Shown: positions 43,426 to 53,100 of the stretch, one piece after another
Layout: the number at the start of each line of letters is the position of its first letter
Position numbering within the stretch: position 1 is the stretch's first letter
Assembly (NCBI GenBank): GCA_049965615.1
Contig: JBMFWD010000011.1
Coordinates: 1 to 64,000 of the forward strand
DNA length: 64,000 bases
Source of the DNA: Acidobacterium sp049965615
GTDB taxonomy: Bacteria > Acidobacteriota > Terriglobia > Terriglobales > Acidobacteriaceae
Direction of reading: 5' to 3'
The notes under the pieces: model-generated
Told to the model about the DNA's origin: nothing
The model's database searches: none
Seen by the model: the letters and a program-made list of their open reading frames with translations, nothing else
Made by a program: the position numbers and the translations under genes

Positions 43426-44400
43426 CTAGGCCAGACCCTCTCCCATCGCCTGCAGCTCAGGTTGCTGCTGCGATGCAAACGCCGGAAGCAGCCATTTGCG
43501 ATACGCGGGCAGAAGCCCGCGCACTGCCTCAAAGTAGAGACGCTGCATTTCGCTGGTGATGGCGCCCACTTCCCCGCTGCCGACCGGGCGATGATCGACG
43601 CGCACCACGGGAGCTACACCCACGGCTGTGCCGGTGAGGAAGAGCTCGTCGCAAAGGTAAAGCTCGCTGCGGTCGATGGGCCGCTCCTGCACGGAAAGCC
43701 CAAGCTGATGCCGCGCAAGCTCCATGACAGAGTCTCGCGTGATGCCTTCCAGTACGTTTTCTGTAACTGATGGCGTGATGAGACGGCCCTTGCGCAGCAT
43801 AAACAGATTGCAGGTGGCGCCCTCAGCCACGTGGCCGCTCTCGTTGAGCAGCAGCGCTTCGTCAAAGCCGGCGCGGCGGGCGTCGTCACTGGCAAGCACG
43901 CTGTTGACGTACGCGCCGCAGATTTTGCCGCGCGCGGGAATGGCGTTGTCGTCGATACGCCGCCATGCGCTCACGCCTGCGTGGAGACCCTTGTCTGGCA
44001 GATACGCGCCGAAGGGCAGCGCCACCAGGGCGAATGCATCGTCGTCGTCCGTGCGCACGCCGACGCGCTCGGCGGCCTTGTAGGCGAGCGGACGAATGTA
44101 GATATCCGTATGGAAGGCGTTGCGCCGGGCCAACTCGGCGGTGATCTCGCAGAGACACTCTGCCGACTCCGGCACGGTGATGCGGAGCAGGCCGCAGTTG
44201 TGCTTCCAGCGTTCGTAGTGCTCGCGCGGCCTTACCAGGAAGATTTCCTGCTCGGCGTCGTTCCAGTAGCCGCGAATGCCTTCGAAGACGCCGGTGCCGT
44301 AGTGCAGCGCGTGGGTGAGGATGCCGATGCGCGCTTCCTGCAGTGGGACATACTCGCCGCGAAAATAAACGACCAGGTTCTGATCCACTTCAGCCTTCAT
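43426..44400 (-). CDS. ilvE: Branched-chain amino acid aminotransferase
   Basis: A 324-residue fold-type IV PLP enzyme. The N-terminal GILTHALHYGTGVFEGIRGY and IYIRPLAYK match IlvE, the PLP Lys is in ARGKICGAYVNSVLA, and EGATCNLFML and ENVLEGITRDSVMELA bind the cofactor phosphate. It interconverts Leu/Ile/Val and their 2-oxoacids. It overlaps the 2-oxoacid:ferredoxin oxidoreductase beta-gamma gene by 11 bp, so the two are cotranslated, which links transamination directly to oxidative (or reductive) steps on the same 2-oxoacids. Confidence 0.92.
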   Translation of the reverse strand: MKAEVDQNLVVYFRGEYVPLQEARIGILTHALHYGTGVFEGIRGYWNDAEQEIFLVRPREHYERWKHNCGLLRITVPESAECLCEITAELARRNAFHTDIYIRPLAYKAAERVGVRTDDDDAFALVALPFGAYLPDKGLHAGVSAWRRIDDNAIPARGKICGAYVNSVLASDDARRAGFDEALLLNESGHVAEGATCNLFMLRKGRLITPSVTENVLEGITRDSVMELARHQLGLSVQERPIDRSELYLCDELFLTGTAVGVAPVVRVDHRPVGSGEVGAITSEMQRLYFEAVRGLLPAYRKWLLPAFASQQQPELQAMGEGLA

Positions 44401-45847
44401 GGACCACCTCCTCTGCGGGTGCGTGCATGAGTTCGCGGCCGCGCGCGAGTGCTCGATGATCGAGCTCCTGCCACTTCTCGCTTTTGACCATCTGCCGCAG
44501 CGCGGCGTCCACGCTTGGCTGCGGAACGGCGCCGGTACACTCGAGCAGCGCGCCGAGCATGACCATGTTTCCCGCGCGAGCGTCGCCTAGATCTTTGGCT
44601 ATCTGCGCAAATGGTTGTGCCAGTACGTTCAGGTCCGTGCGTTGGCATTCCTCAGGCATGGCGTCACCGTTGTAGAGCACCCACCCGCCGGGTCGCACGC
44701 TCTCATAGAACTTGTGCAGCGACGGCTCGTTCATCGCCACCAGCACATCAGGATGCGTCACGAGCGGCGAGTCAATGGGCTCGCTCGACAGGCGCACATG
44801 GCAGTTGGAGGTGCCGGAGCGCATCTCCGGCCCGTAAGACGGCAGCCACGAAACTTCAAGCCCGGCGTCGAGTCCTGCCTCTGCCAATATCTCGCCCAGC
44901 AGCAGCACGCCCTGCCCGCCGAAGCCGGCCACGCGCACCTGCAGATTCGTCGCGGACTTTGCTTCGTGGTGCGGCTCGGATTGCGCATCTTCCGCAATGC
45001 CGAGAACCTTGCGCAAATCTACAGGCGCGGGCGCGGGGATTTCACGCGGCTGCGCTTCTTTCGTGCGGTCGCGAATGACGCCAAGCGGGAAGGTCTTCTC
45101 CATGACGTCGTGGACCCAGCGCTGCGATTCAACGGGCGACATCTTCCAGATGGTGGGGCAGGTGGAGAGTATTTCCACCAGGGAGAATCCGAGGCCGTTC
45201 ACCTGGTTTTCGATTGCCTTGCGCACGGCGCGGTAGGCCTGCGCAATCTGCTTGTTGTCTCCCACGGCAACGCGCTCAATGTAGACGGGCGCTTCGAGGG
45301 TGCCGAGCAGCTCGCTCACGCGCAGCGGATAACCTTCCCTTGAGGCATTGCGGCCCTCGGGTGTGGTGGTGCTGCGCTGGCCCAGCAGCGTGGTGGGGGC
45401 AACCTGTCCGCCGGTCATGCTGTAGATGGCGTTGTTGACGAAGATGACGCTGATATTTTCACCACGATTGGCGGCGTGCAGAATTTCTGCTGAGCCGATG
45501 GCGGAGAGGTCGCCATCGCCCTGGTAACTGATGACGATGCTCTGCGGCCGGCTGCGCTTGACGGCGGTGGCCACGGCGGGAGCGCGGCCATGCGCGGCCT
45601 GCACGTTGCCCACGTCAAAGTAGTAATAGGCAAAGACCGAGCAGCCGACGGGACTGATAAGGATGCTGCGGTTCTGGATGCCCAACTCGTCGATGGCCTG
45701 CGCCACCATCTTGTGAATGATGCCGTGGCCGCAACCGGGGCAGTAGTGGGTCTGGTGCTGCAGCTCGTCCTTGCGATCAAAGCAGTCGTAAAAGGCCTCG
45801 GGCCGCGAGCGCGCCACCTGGTACAGCATTTCCAGTTCATCCGACAT
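44390..45847 (-). CDS. 2-oxoacid:ferredoxin oxidoreductase, fused beta-gamma subunit
   Basis: A 485-residue fusion. Residues 1-290 are the beta subunit: CPGCGHG (C36/C39), SYQGDGDLSAIG for TPP-Mg, VNNAIYSMTGGQ, and VEILSTCPTIW. From about 298 the gamma domain starts with VRVAGFGGQGVLLLGEILA and continues to the end (PSYGPEMRSGTSNC). In most bacteria these are separate korB and korC genes. ATG 45847 overlaps korA by 11 bp. With IlvE next, branched-chain 2-oxoacids are the likeliest substrates, though 2-oxoglutarate or pyruvate cannot be excluded. Confidence 0.9.
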   Translation of the reverse strand: MSDELEMLYQVARSRPEAFYDCFDRKDELQHQTHYCPGCGHGIIHKMVAQAIDELGIQNRSILISPVGCSVFAYYYFDVGNVQAAHGRAPAVATAVKRSRPQSIVISYQGDGDLSAIGSAEILHAANRGENISVIFVNNAIYSMTGGQVAPTTLLGQRSTTTPEGRNASREGYPLRVSELLGTLEAPVYIERVAVGDNKQIAQAYRAVRKAIENQVNGLGFSLVEILSTCPTIWKMSPVESQRWVHDVMEKTFPLGVIRDRTKEAQPREIPAPAPVDLRKVLGIAEDAQSEPHHEAKSATNLQVRVAGFGGQGVLLLGEILAEAGLDAGLEVSWLPSYGPEMRSGTSNCHVRLSSEPIDSPLVTHPDVLVAMNEPSLHKFYESVRPGGWVLYNGDAMPEECQRTDLNVLAQPFAQIAKDLGDARAGNMVMLGALLECTGAVPQPSVDAALRQMVKSEKWQELDHRALARGRELMHAPAEEVVHEG

Positions 45848-46919
45848 GGGCCACCTCCTCGCTTTCCGCGCAGAGTTGCGCCTGTTTTTGCACGAAGGCC
45901 AGCACCTCCTGATGCGTTGGCACGTTGCCGCCGACGCGGCTGAGGAACTCGACGGGCCGCGTTCCATTGAGCGCCAGGCGCACGTCTTCGAGCATCTGGC
46001 CGTTGCTCATCTCGACCACCACAAAGACCCTGGCCCGCCTGGCGATGCGCTCAAAGCTGGCCGTGGGGAATGGGAAGAGCGTGATGGGCCGCAGCACGCC
46101 CACGCTCAGCCCGGCGGCACGCGCCTCGGCGGCCACCGCCTTGAGAATGCGGGCTACGATGCCATAGCCGACCAGCACGACGTCGGCATCGTCGGTGTAA
46201 AGCTCTTCGGCGCGGGCCTCGTGGCGGCGCGCCATCTCGTACTTGGCTTCCAGGTGACGGATGTGCGCCTCCAGCTTGTCGCTGTCGAGAAAGATGGAAC
46301 TGATGAGATTGGTGCGCGTGGCTTCCGTTCCGGCGACGGCCCATTTCGGAAGAGCCGGTTCGGTAACGGCCTGCGGAAACTCGACCGGCTCCATCATTTG
46401 CCCGATGAAGCCATCGGCCATGAGTACGACGGGGTTGCGGTAACGGTCAGCGAGGTCGAAGGCCAGCGCGGTGAGGTCCACCATCTCCTGCACGGAGTGG
46501 GGCGCGAGCACCAGAGTGCGATAGTTGCCGTGGCCGCCGCCTTTGACGACCTGGTGATAGTCGCTCTGCTCAGAGGTGATGTTGCCGAGGCCCGGACCCG
46601 CGCGCGTAATGTCGGCAACGACGCAGGGCAGCTCCGCGCCGGCCATGTAGCTGATGCCCTCCTGCATGAGGCTGATGCCGGGCCCGCTGGATGCGGTCAT
46701 CACGCGCACGCCAGCGGCGGATGCGCCATAGAGCATGTTGATGGCGGCCACTTCGCTTTCTGCCTGCAAAAAAACGCCTCCCACCTGCGGCAGATATTTT
46801 GCGGCGGCTTCCGTTATTTCACTGGCCGGCGTGATGGGGTAGCCGTAAAAGCCGCGGCAGCCCGCGAGCACGGCGGCTTTGACGATGGCTTCATTTCCTT
46901 TGATCAGATGGCGGCTCAT
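45837..46919 (-). CDS. 2-oxoacid:ferredoxin oxidoreductase, alpha subunit
   Basis: A 360-residue alpha subunit with GNEAIVKAAVLAGCRGFYGYPITPASE, then AESEVAAINMLYGASAAGVRVMTASSGPGISLM, motifs that bind TPP and CoA-side substrate. PVVLMADGFIGQMMEPV follows, and the C-terminal domain ends near LSRVGGNVPTHQEVLAF. It starts at ATG 46919, overlapping the ferredoxin stop by 1 bp (TGATG). It works with the beta-gamma fusion to decarboxylate 2-oxoacids to acyl-CoA with ferredoxin reduction, or the reverse. Confidence 0.92.
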   Translation of the reverse strand: MSRHLIKGNEAIVKAAVLAGCRGFYGYPITPASEITEAAAKYLPQVGGVFLQAESEVAAINMLYGASAAGVRVMTASSGPGISLMQEGISYMAGAELPCVVADITRAGPGLGNITSEQSDYHQVVKGGGHGNYRTLVLAPHSVQEMVDLTALAFDLADRYRNPVVLMADGFIGQMMEPVEFPQAVTEPALPKWAVAGTEATRTNLISSIFLDSDKLEAHIRHLEAKYEMARRHEARAEELYTDDADVVLVGYGIVARILKAVAAEARAAGLSVGVLRPITLFPFPTASFERIARRARVFVVVEMSNGQMLEDVRLALNGTRPVEFLSRVGGNVPTHQEVLAFVQKQAQLCAESEEVAHVG

Positions 46920-47212
46920 CAGGCGAGTCCTCCCATCCATTCGGGGTCGGCAACGCGGGCGGCTTGTTGCGCGAGGCGCAGCACGGTGATGGCTCCCGGC
47001 TCAGGGCAGGCCAGGAAGCAGATGCCGCAGCCGGTGCAGCCCGCGCCCATATAGGTGGCAGACGGGTAGCCGTAGTGGTTGATGTGCTCACTCAGGTGCA
47101 GGATATTGGGCGGACAGGCTTCCACGCACAGGCCGCAGCCCTTGCACTCCTCCTCGTCGATGCTGATCGAGCCGCGATCCGGCTTTGGATTGCGCTTTTC
47201 TGGATTCGCCAT
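46919..47212 (-). CDS. Dicluster 4Fe-4S ferredoxin subunit of the oxidoreductase
   Basis: A 97-residue protein with two 4Fe-4S motifs: CKGCGLCVEACP and CTGCGICFLACPEPG. It carries electrons from the TPP site. It is the first gene of the operon (delta, alpha, beta-gamma, ilvE). An AAAGGAGG site lies 7 nt before the ATG at 47212, a strong ribosome-binding site. Confidence 0.93.
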   Translation of the reverse strand: MANPEKRNPKPDRGSISIDEEECKGCGLCVEACPPNILHLSEHINHYGYPSATYMGAGCTGCGICFLACPEPGAITVLRLAQQAARVADPEWMGGLA

Positions 47213-47386
47213 TTTCCCCCTCCTTTGGCCGGGTGGAAGCAGAAGCAGCCGGGCAGCCTGCGGCAGGCGCACCGCTTCAGGACCCCATGGAGGGTCTCCA
47301 CCGGAAAACGTTGTAAGTTAGTCCCTGCTTCGAGGGGTTGGCGGTGACGGGCGTCACGCCGGTCGAAGGTAAGCCGTAAAGCAGTA

Positions 47387-47414
47387 GCGGCTTCCCCTTT
47401 TCCGAGGAAGCCGC
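47387..47414 (-). terminator. Terminator downstream of the GH2 gene
   Basis: A 9-bp stem (GCGGCTTCC/GGAAGCCGC) with a 10-nt loop, 36 bp past the GH2 stop. It lacks a long T-run on the minus strand, so it could instead belong to the leader of the ferredoxin operon. Confidence 0.5.
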
Positions 47415-47449
47415 CTGGCTTTGCAACGAGCAGAGAAACCCGCTCGCCG

Positions 47450-49828
47450 CTATGCGCTTTCGTTGACCTGAATCATTACGTCTTTGGGAGACGGCAGCGA
47501 CGAGTGGCTGGCATGGACACGGACCATGCCGTGCTTGCCGGGCAATGTGCGGATCCAGACGGCTGCCATGCCGCCGTTTTCTTCCAGATCAAACGGGTTG
47601 GTGCCCACGACGGTTCCGGGGCCGTCGAGCTTGAGCGTGACGGTTCCGCCGGCAAAGGCGCGTGGCGCGCCGTATTTGTCCACGACACCAAAGGCCAGCC
47701 GCGTGGAGTCGGAGCCGTCACCGAGCAGTTCCGCGTCATCTGCCATGAACCATAGCTGATCGTGCGCAGGGTCAGACGAAAATGAGCGTGACAACACCAT
47801 TTTTTCTCCCACATAGCCGCGGATTTCCAGTTCCGGCTTGTCGTCGCCATCCATCTTGAGGTTGGCAAAGAAGGGCGGATACGCGGTGTTGGGAAAATTC
47901 TCCCGGTCAGGATGCAGAACGGCGTGCCGCTTGCCCCCAACGAACAGCTCCAGCCGCTCGCAGTTGGAGAAGATGGCAGCGCGTTCTCCAGGGCCCTGCG
48001 GCGTCTGCTTGCCAAAGTCCCAGTAGAAATCGGGAGCGATGACGGGACGCACACGCGGGTCCACCTGGCTCTCGTAATACGATGCGCCGAGCTTGGGCAA
48101 ACGGAAGAAGTCCGCCACACCGGGATACTTCATCGCGTGGTAGGCGTTGATAATGCTGGGATAGTCGAATGCGCACCAGGCCAGCAGGCCGCAGCAGCGC
48201 CCGTAGCCCGCTGCCTTGTCATGCGCAGCGGCATGGAACAAGGCCTGATCCTGCTGCACCTCCGGCGCGGAGTTCCGCATGTAACGAAGATTGAAACCCC
48301 GGCCCGCCGGGTAGTTGAATTGTCCGACGGATTCCGAAACAAAGTAAGGCACACCCGGCAACGGAGGATCGATACCCACCACGCCCGGCCTGGCCGCATG
48401 GTAATCGTCATAGGCAAAAACATCCTGATGCCACTCCGTCTTCCACGTCTTCCTCGACTGGCTCGTCATGGTCCCGGAGGTCTGCCTTGTGCCATCGAGT
48501 GCCAGCGCGATGTCTCGCGTTTTTTTGTAGAGCGGGGGGTCATTGGGAGACTCATTGAGGCGGACTCCCCAGATGATGACGGAGGGGTGATTGCGGTCGC
48601 GGATCACCATTTCCCGGACGTCGCGAAGCACAAGGTCCTGAAATTCCGGGCCGCCAATGTACTGGAATCCTGGTGTCTCTTCCCACACCATCAGGCCGAG
48701 TTCATCGCATGCGTCCATAAACGCCTCCGACTGCGGATAGTGCGAGCAGCGCACCATGTTGCAGTTGAACTGCCTGCGGAGCATCACCGCATCGTGCCGC
48801 ATGGTGCGGTTGGAGGCGGCAAAGCCAAAGTAGGGGTAGATCTCGTGCCGGTTGAGCCCGAACAAATTCACTCTTTTGGCGTTGAGGAAGAATCCATCCA
48901 GTTCGAAGCGAGCCTCACGGAATCCAGTCCGCGTCTTGTAGCGGTGCAGTGGTTTTTCGTCGATAAACAACGTTACTTCCACTTCGTACAGTTCAGGCGT
49001 CTCAGGGGCCCACAGGCGAATGTTGCCCAGCTTGTCGAGCGTCAGGCTGACTTCCTGCCCGGGGTGCTCCACGCTCACGCGATGCGATTCGCCGGCTATC
49101 TCTCTTCCGTCTTTGCGTAGCGTTGCGTGCAGGCGCGCATTCGCCGGCAGTTTTCCCGCCGCGTCGAGTTGGCAGATCACTTCAAGCCGCCGATGCTCAC
49201 TCAGCACATCCATCGGCCTGGCGAATATGTTGCGCAGATAAATTTCAGGAACGGCGCGCAGACTCACTCCGCCGTTGATTCCGCCTGGGAGCAGATAGTC
49301 CACACCTCCCGGGCCTTTCGGCGAGCCGCTTGGGGGCACATCCAGCCAGCGCGAATCTACGGCAACAGAAAGCGCATTTTCGCCCTGCTTCACCAGGTTT
49401 GTGACTTCGTATTCGAACGGGAGAAATCCTCCCAGGTGCTCGGGCAGCGCGTGGCCGTTCAGCACCGGCGAGGTTCCTGCCATGACGCGCTCAAAGTGCA
49501 GGAAGAGCCGCAGTCCGCGCATATTTTCCGGCACGATGAACTGGCGGCGATACCCCCAGACATGCTCCCACGTATCCGGGGTCCAGTTCTGCCAGGAGAG
49601 AGGCGTATCCGCGTGCGGCAGCGTGATGGGCGTACCCGCGGCATGACTGGGTGCAATCGGCAGCTGACCCTCGAAGATCCAATCCTGGTTGAGAGACAGA
49701 ATATGGTGAGCCGGCCCGCGGAAGCGTTCCGAGTGACGTTCCGCTCCCCACGCATGCAGTACGGGAACACCGGTGATGACGGAACTCGCCGCACACCCCC
49801 ACAAAAAGCTGCGCCGCGATATCGGCAT
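47450..49828 (-). CDS. GH2 family glycoside hydrolase, Tat-exported
   Basis: A 792-residue GH2 enzyme (beta-galactosidase, beta-glucuronidase or beta-mannosidase class). The N terminus SRRSFLWGCAASS has the twin-arginine signal, so it is exported folded. Sugar-binding, Ig-like and TIM-barrel domains follow: FGLNRHEIYPYFG, MVRCSHYPQSEAFMDACDELG, and IIWGVRLNESPND containing the acid/base Glu; the nucleophile is probably the Glu in PYFVSESVGQ. A C-terminal Ig/beta domain (about 700-790) adds FAGGTVTLKLDGPG. ATG 49828 has AAAAGGAAACC before it. It is downstream of a TonB receptor, same strand. Confidence 0.9.
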   Translation of the reverse strand: MPISRRSFLWGCAASSVITGVPVLHAWGAERHSERFRGPAHHILSLNQDWIFEGQLPIAPSHAAGTPITLPHADTPLSWQNWTPDTWEHVWGYRRQFIVPENMRGLRLFLHFERVMAGTSPVLNGHALPEHLGGFLPFEYEVTNLVKQGENALSVAVDSRWLDVPPSGSPKGPGGVDYLLPGGINGGVSLRAVPEIYLRNIFARPMDVLSEHRRLEVICQLDAAGKLPANARLHATLRKDGREIAGESHRVSVEHPGQEVSLTLDKLGNIRLWAPETPELYEVEVTLFIDEKPLHRYKTRTGFREARFELDGFFLNAKRVNLFGLNRHEIYPYFGFAASNRTMRHDAVMLRRQFNCNMVRCSHYPQSEAFMDACDELGLMVWEETPGFQYIGGPEFQDLVLRDVREMVIRDRNHPSVIIWGVRLNESPNDPPLYKKTRDIALALDGTRQTSGTMTSQSRKTWKTEWHQDVFAYDDYHAARPGVVGIDPPLPGVPYFVSESVGQFNYPAGRGFNLRYMRNSAPEVQQDQALFHAAAHDKAAGYGRCCGLLAWCAFDYPSIINAYHAMKYPGVADFFRLPKLGASYYESQVDPRVRPVIAPDFYWDFGKQTPQGPGERAAIFSNCERLELFVGGKRHAVLHPDRENFPNTAYPPFFANLKMDGDDKPELEIRGYVGEKMVLSRSFSSDPAHDQLWFMADDAELLGDGSDSTRLAFGVVDKYGAPRAFAGGTVTLKLDGPGTVVGTNPFDLEENGGMAAVWIRTLPGKHGMVRVHASHSSLPSPKDVMIQVNESA

Positions 49829-50168
49829 GGTTTCCTTTTCTCTCTTCGACAACGGTTTCATACTCCTTCCTGCCAGGAACGGCATTGCACGTGCGACTGG
49901 AAAATGTGAAGAGACAACTCTCGCACCACTCTAACGCCAACGCCGTGCTGCCTGTCGAACGGATGGCTTGCGGAAGAGCAGGCTTCCATAAAAGACGCAC
50001 TCACACAAAAGAAAAATCGGGCGGATATCCGGTGACTGCCTATCCGCCCGGAAAGAATCACTTGGGTCAAGTGATGTTCGGGTGGCGGCCTTCGCATGGG
50101 GTGAGGTGAAATCTCTCCACCAGACACCTTGCTGCAAAGGCCGCATCCCGATGTTGCAGGGGCAAGTT
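49829..50168. other. Intergenic between TonB receptor and GH2, with leader
   Basis: About 340 bp with no gene. Its right third is the terminator at 50007-50050; the rest presumably carries the GH2 promoter. Nothing else structured is evident. Confidence 0.5.
50007..50050 (-). terminator. Rho-independent terminator after the TonB receptor
   Basis: A 10-bp perfect stem (CGGGCGGATA/TATCCGCCCG, 50018-50050) is followed on the minus strand by ATTTTTCTTTT. It ends the receptor transcript before GH2, arguing for separate regulation. Confidence 0.88.
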
Positions 50169-53100
50169 CTAGAAACGAATCTTGCCCACAAGTTGCATGG
50201 CTCTGCCTCCTACGGTAACGCTGCGAATCTCAGCGTTATGCCCCGGACCGATGGCGGCATCCGGCAGGCCAAAGCTTGGGTGATTGATGACGTTGGTGGC
50301 ATTCGCGCTGAGTTGGAATGACATTCCGCGAACCAGTTGGAAGGTCTTGCTCAGTGCAAAGTTCACGTTCAGCAGCCCGGGACCAGTCAGCGTGTTTCTT
50401 CCTGAGTCGCCGAAGGTAGCCGGCGCAGGCGGGGCATACGCAGCCACGTTGAACCACTCCGAAGGAGAGGGATTCGAGAGATGCGGATTGCCGACTACGT
50501 TCGGGAACTGCTGCCCGGCCTGGCTGTAGCTGGTGTTGTTGGCCATGTATACGGTGAAGGGATTGCCGCCCTGGGCCACAATCGTAGCCGAGCTCTGCCA
50601 ACCACCCACCGCTGCATCGAGCAGCTTGTTGCTATTGAGGAACGGACGCCCCTTGCCAAAGGGTAACTCGTAGACCATCTGACCCTTGAACATGTTACGG
50701 ATGTCGAAATTCGAAGGTCCGTAACTTGCGCTGGGATCGTGGGCGTTCTGGAAGTTGCGATTGCCAAAATACCCGCCCTGACCTGAGCTATCCGACTCGT
50801 TGAGGAACTTGGACCAGGTGTAGTTGAAGTTGAATTCCAGACCGTGGCTCATGCGCTTCTCAATCGAAGCCTGCAACGAGTTGTAGTTGGAGATGCCCAC
50901 GTTCTGGTATCCGCCGATGCCCTGAAAATTCGTGTAGGGACGGGCATTGGTCGGGCCACTGGCATCGTTGGGAGCCAGCTTGCCTTCCGGTACCTGGTTC
51001 AAGTCGGTAAAGAAAGGCTGATCGGCGCCGTGGCTGCCTACGTAAGCCAGCTCAGCCACCATGTTGGGGCCAATCTCCCGCTGGATAGAAAGATTCCACT
51101 GATAGAGCTTGGCCGCAGGCGTATGGTACTGCGTGTAGCCCACGCTCTGGTGGTTGTAGGAGTCAGGGGCAAGCGGCGAGTGGAGATACAGCGAGTTGAC
51201 GCTGGCCCCGGCCGAGCCCTGGTAGTTGGTGTTTCCGTCAGAACTCAACAGAACCACAGGAAGCGCACCGTTGGTGCTGTCGTTCTCTCCACCGCTGGAG
51301 CTGAATGCCGCGCCGTTGCCGCCGCCGTAGGTGTCTGCCGACCAGGGATAGGTGTAGAGACCAAAGCCGCCGCGAATCGTCATGTCGCTCACCGGCTGAT
51401 AGGAGAAGCCGATGCGCGGCATGAAGACATCCCACAGCGGATGCTGCAGTGAGGTGCGCCCGTTGGTATGGGTCACCGCGTACCACATGGCGCCCAGCGA
51501 GCCGTCTGCTGGATTGGTGAGCGTTGGATCAAAGGCTCTCTGATTGCCATGGACTTCATGCCAGCCCGTTTCTCCCATCCAGCGCAGTCCGAGGTTGACG
51601 GTAAGGTTAGGCCGCATCTTGAAGTCGTCGTTGACGAATAGCTGCGGCGCCTTCAGGCGCGCGCCATACTCCGGCGATACGCCCGCGTTCCAGTGGTTCG
51701 CATACCCCAGCAGAAAATCCGCGTAGGACACGCCCGTAGTGCTCGCCGTGCCCTGCGTGGAGGCGGTGTAGTCGCCATTGAAGTTCATGGTACCTGCGTT
51801 AATGTTGCCCCAGGCCGTCGAGTCCAGTCGTTCAATCAGGAACTCGCCGCCGAAGTGCAGCACATGCCGGCCACGAATAATGGTGACCACATCGGATGGA
51901 TCGAAAATGAACTCCTTGTAGACTGCGTTCGTTCCGGGCCCCAGGGTAAATTCACCATTGACATTGATGGTGGGGAATACGTCCGCCTTGGCGAACTGCC
52001 AGCCCAGTTTCTGCGGAAAGCCCTGCCCAAGGGTGTAAGGAACGAAGAAGTCCAACTCGTCCGTAAAGCCAAGACGCGCTTCGTTCATGGTGGAGGAGTT
52101 GAGGGTCCATACGTCCGACACCTGCGCATTGCTGTTCTCGATGCTGGAGGAGAAGCAACCAATGGGACAGATTCCCTGTGCCAGAGTTTGTGCCGGCCGG
52201 TCTCCCCAGAACTCGGAGGCTGTGAAGCGGTTCTTGGGGGTGATGTCGTAGTCGAGCCGGCCAAAGAAACGCTGCTCCGGCGTGGAACTCGGAACGTTAT
52301 AGAAGTAATTATTCTTGGGAATACCGTTGACGACCGTTCCGGTGGTGTTGGGCGCGGGATAGTAGGCCTGAATCGCCTTGGCCACGGAATCGATCAGGTT
52401 TGCCGGAATCTTGTTACCGTTGCCGTACTCGCTGGCAAAGGACTGCCGATGCACGACACCTTTGGAATCAATGGTCTGCGTGGTGGGATCGTAAATGGTC
52501 GGCATGCCTGTGAAGTCGCCGCTGCGCATGGCGGCGTTCGGCACAGAGATGAAGCCGTTGGCCGCGCCGCCGTGGTCGATGATGCGGTCGTAATCAAAAA
52601 AGAAGAACATGCGATGCGGAATGATCGGTCCGCCCACGTTGCCGCCGAACTCGTTGTAGTGCAGCACCGGAACCTTGGCATTGGCGCCGAACGAATACGG
52701 GGCCGCATTCAACGCATTGTTCTGAAAATACTCATACGCCTCGCCATGGAAGCGATTGCCGCCACCCTTGCTGATGCGGTTGTAGATCATGCCGCCGACG
52801 CCGTACTGCGCCGAAAACAGCGAGTCGCTCACATCGACCTCAGAGAGCGCATCCAGAATCATGGGCACGGCAATGTTGTTGCTCTGCGGAGAAGAGGTAG
52901 TGGCGCCGTCGAGCAGCGTGGTGGAAAACGGCTCGCTGCCGTTCGCAGAAATGCCGGAGACACCAGGGTTGGCCGTGCTGTTGCTGCCCTCGGGCGTACC
53001 GGAGGTTCCAGGCAGCAGCGTAAGGAATCCCTGCCAGGTCGCTCCAAACCCTGTCTGCGGCAACTGTTCCAACTGGTGTGACGTAAAGGTGGTGGACTGC

